Source: JAAYBT01 sp964404395 (GTDB taxonomy: Bacteria > Bacillota > Clostridia > Acetivibrionales > DTU013). From it: 5,980 bases of DNA. The position numbers and the translations under genes are program-made. This document shows, piece after piece, positions 5,969 through 5,980 of this stretch (its first letter is position 1; the number at the start of each line of letters is the position of its first letter). Location of the stretch: NCBI GenBank assembly GCA_964404395.1, contig CAYOKA010000135.1, forward strand, positions 1 to 5,980. Direction: 5' to 3'. The notes under the pieces were generated by a model. That model was not told the DNA's origin. It did not search any database and worked only from the letters and a program-made list of their open reading frames with translations.

Positions 5969-5980
5969 AGAGGGAGCCAC

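Overview
The window looks like chromosomal DNA of an anaerobic, moderately low-GC Firmicute of the class Clostridia. The reasons are strong GGAGG-type ribosome binding sites, frequent AGA/AGG and ATA codons, a ferredoxin-dependent 2-oxoacid oxidoreductase, and clostridial-type versions of TcdA, YmaF and CapA-like proteins. I cannot name the genus from sequence alone. I see no insertion sequence, prophage gene, CRISPR array, tRNA or rRNA.

Layout. (1) Positions 1-666 hold the 3' part of a ThiF/E1-superfamily gene, best read as tcdA (tRNA t6A dehydratase), which runs off the left edge and carries an unusual insert near its C-terminus. (2) Positions 736-1410 encode a SIMIBI-class P-loop ATPase of unknown function. 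(3) A well-formed sigma-A-type promoter (TTGCAA-N17-TATAAT, 1425-1453) precedes a compact four-gene operon, 1486-4067. It encodes the delta (2x[4Fe-4S] ferredoxin), alpha (VorB), beta (TPP-binding) and gamma subunits of a 2-oxoacid:ferredoxin oxidoreductase, most likely of the 2-oxoisovalerate (VOR) group. (4) A convergent minus-strand gene, 4402-4082, encodes a histidine-rich YmaF-family protein. (5) A 204-bp divergent intergenic region with a perfect 10-bp inverted repeat leads to a membrane-anchored CapA/PGA_cap metallophosphatase at 4607-5866. The window ends in a short intergenic tail with a hairpin.

How the genes work together. The four vor subunits form one enzyme: alpha and beta bind and use thiamine pyrophosphate, beta and delta carry Fe-S clusters, and gamma supplies the remaining conserved domain. 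The enzyme converts a 2-oxoacid plus CoA to acyl-CoA and CO2 while reducing ferredoxin. The upstream ATPase could be an accessory or maturation factor for it, but that rests on position only. tcdA, ymaF and the capA-like gene have no visible functional link to the operon.

The most interesting unexplained structure is a long, nearly continuous hairpin of about 31 pairs at 4097-4171. It starts 30 nt after the vor stop codon and lies antisense inside the 3' end of ymaF. Four of its pairs are G-U wobbles that work only in RNA read from the plus strand, and a U-rich tail follows. This suggests a vor-operon terminator or 3' structure embedded in the opposing coding region.
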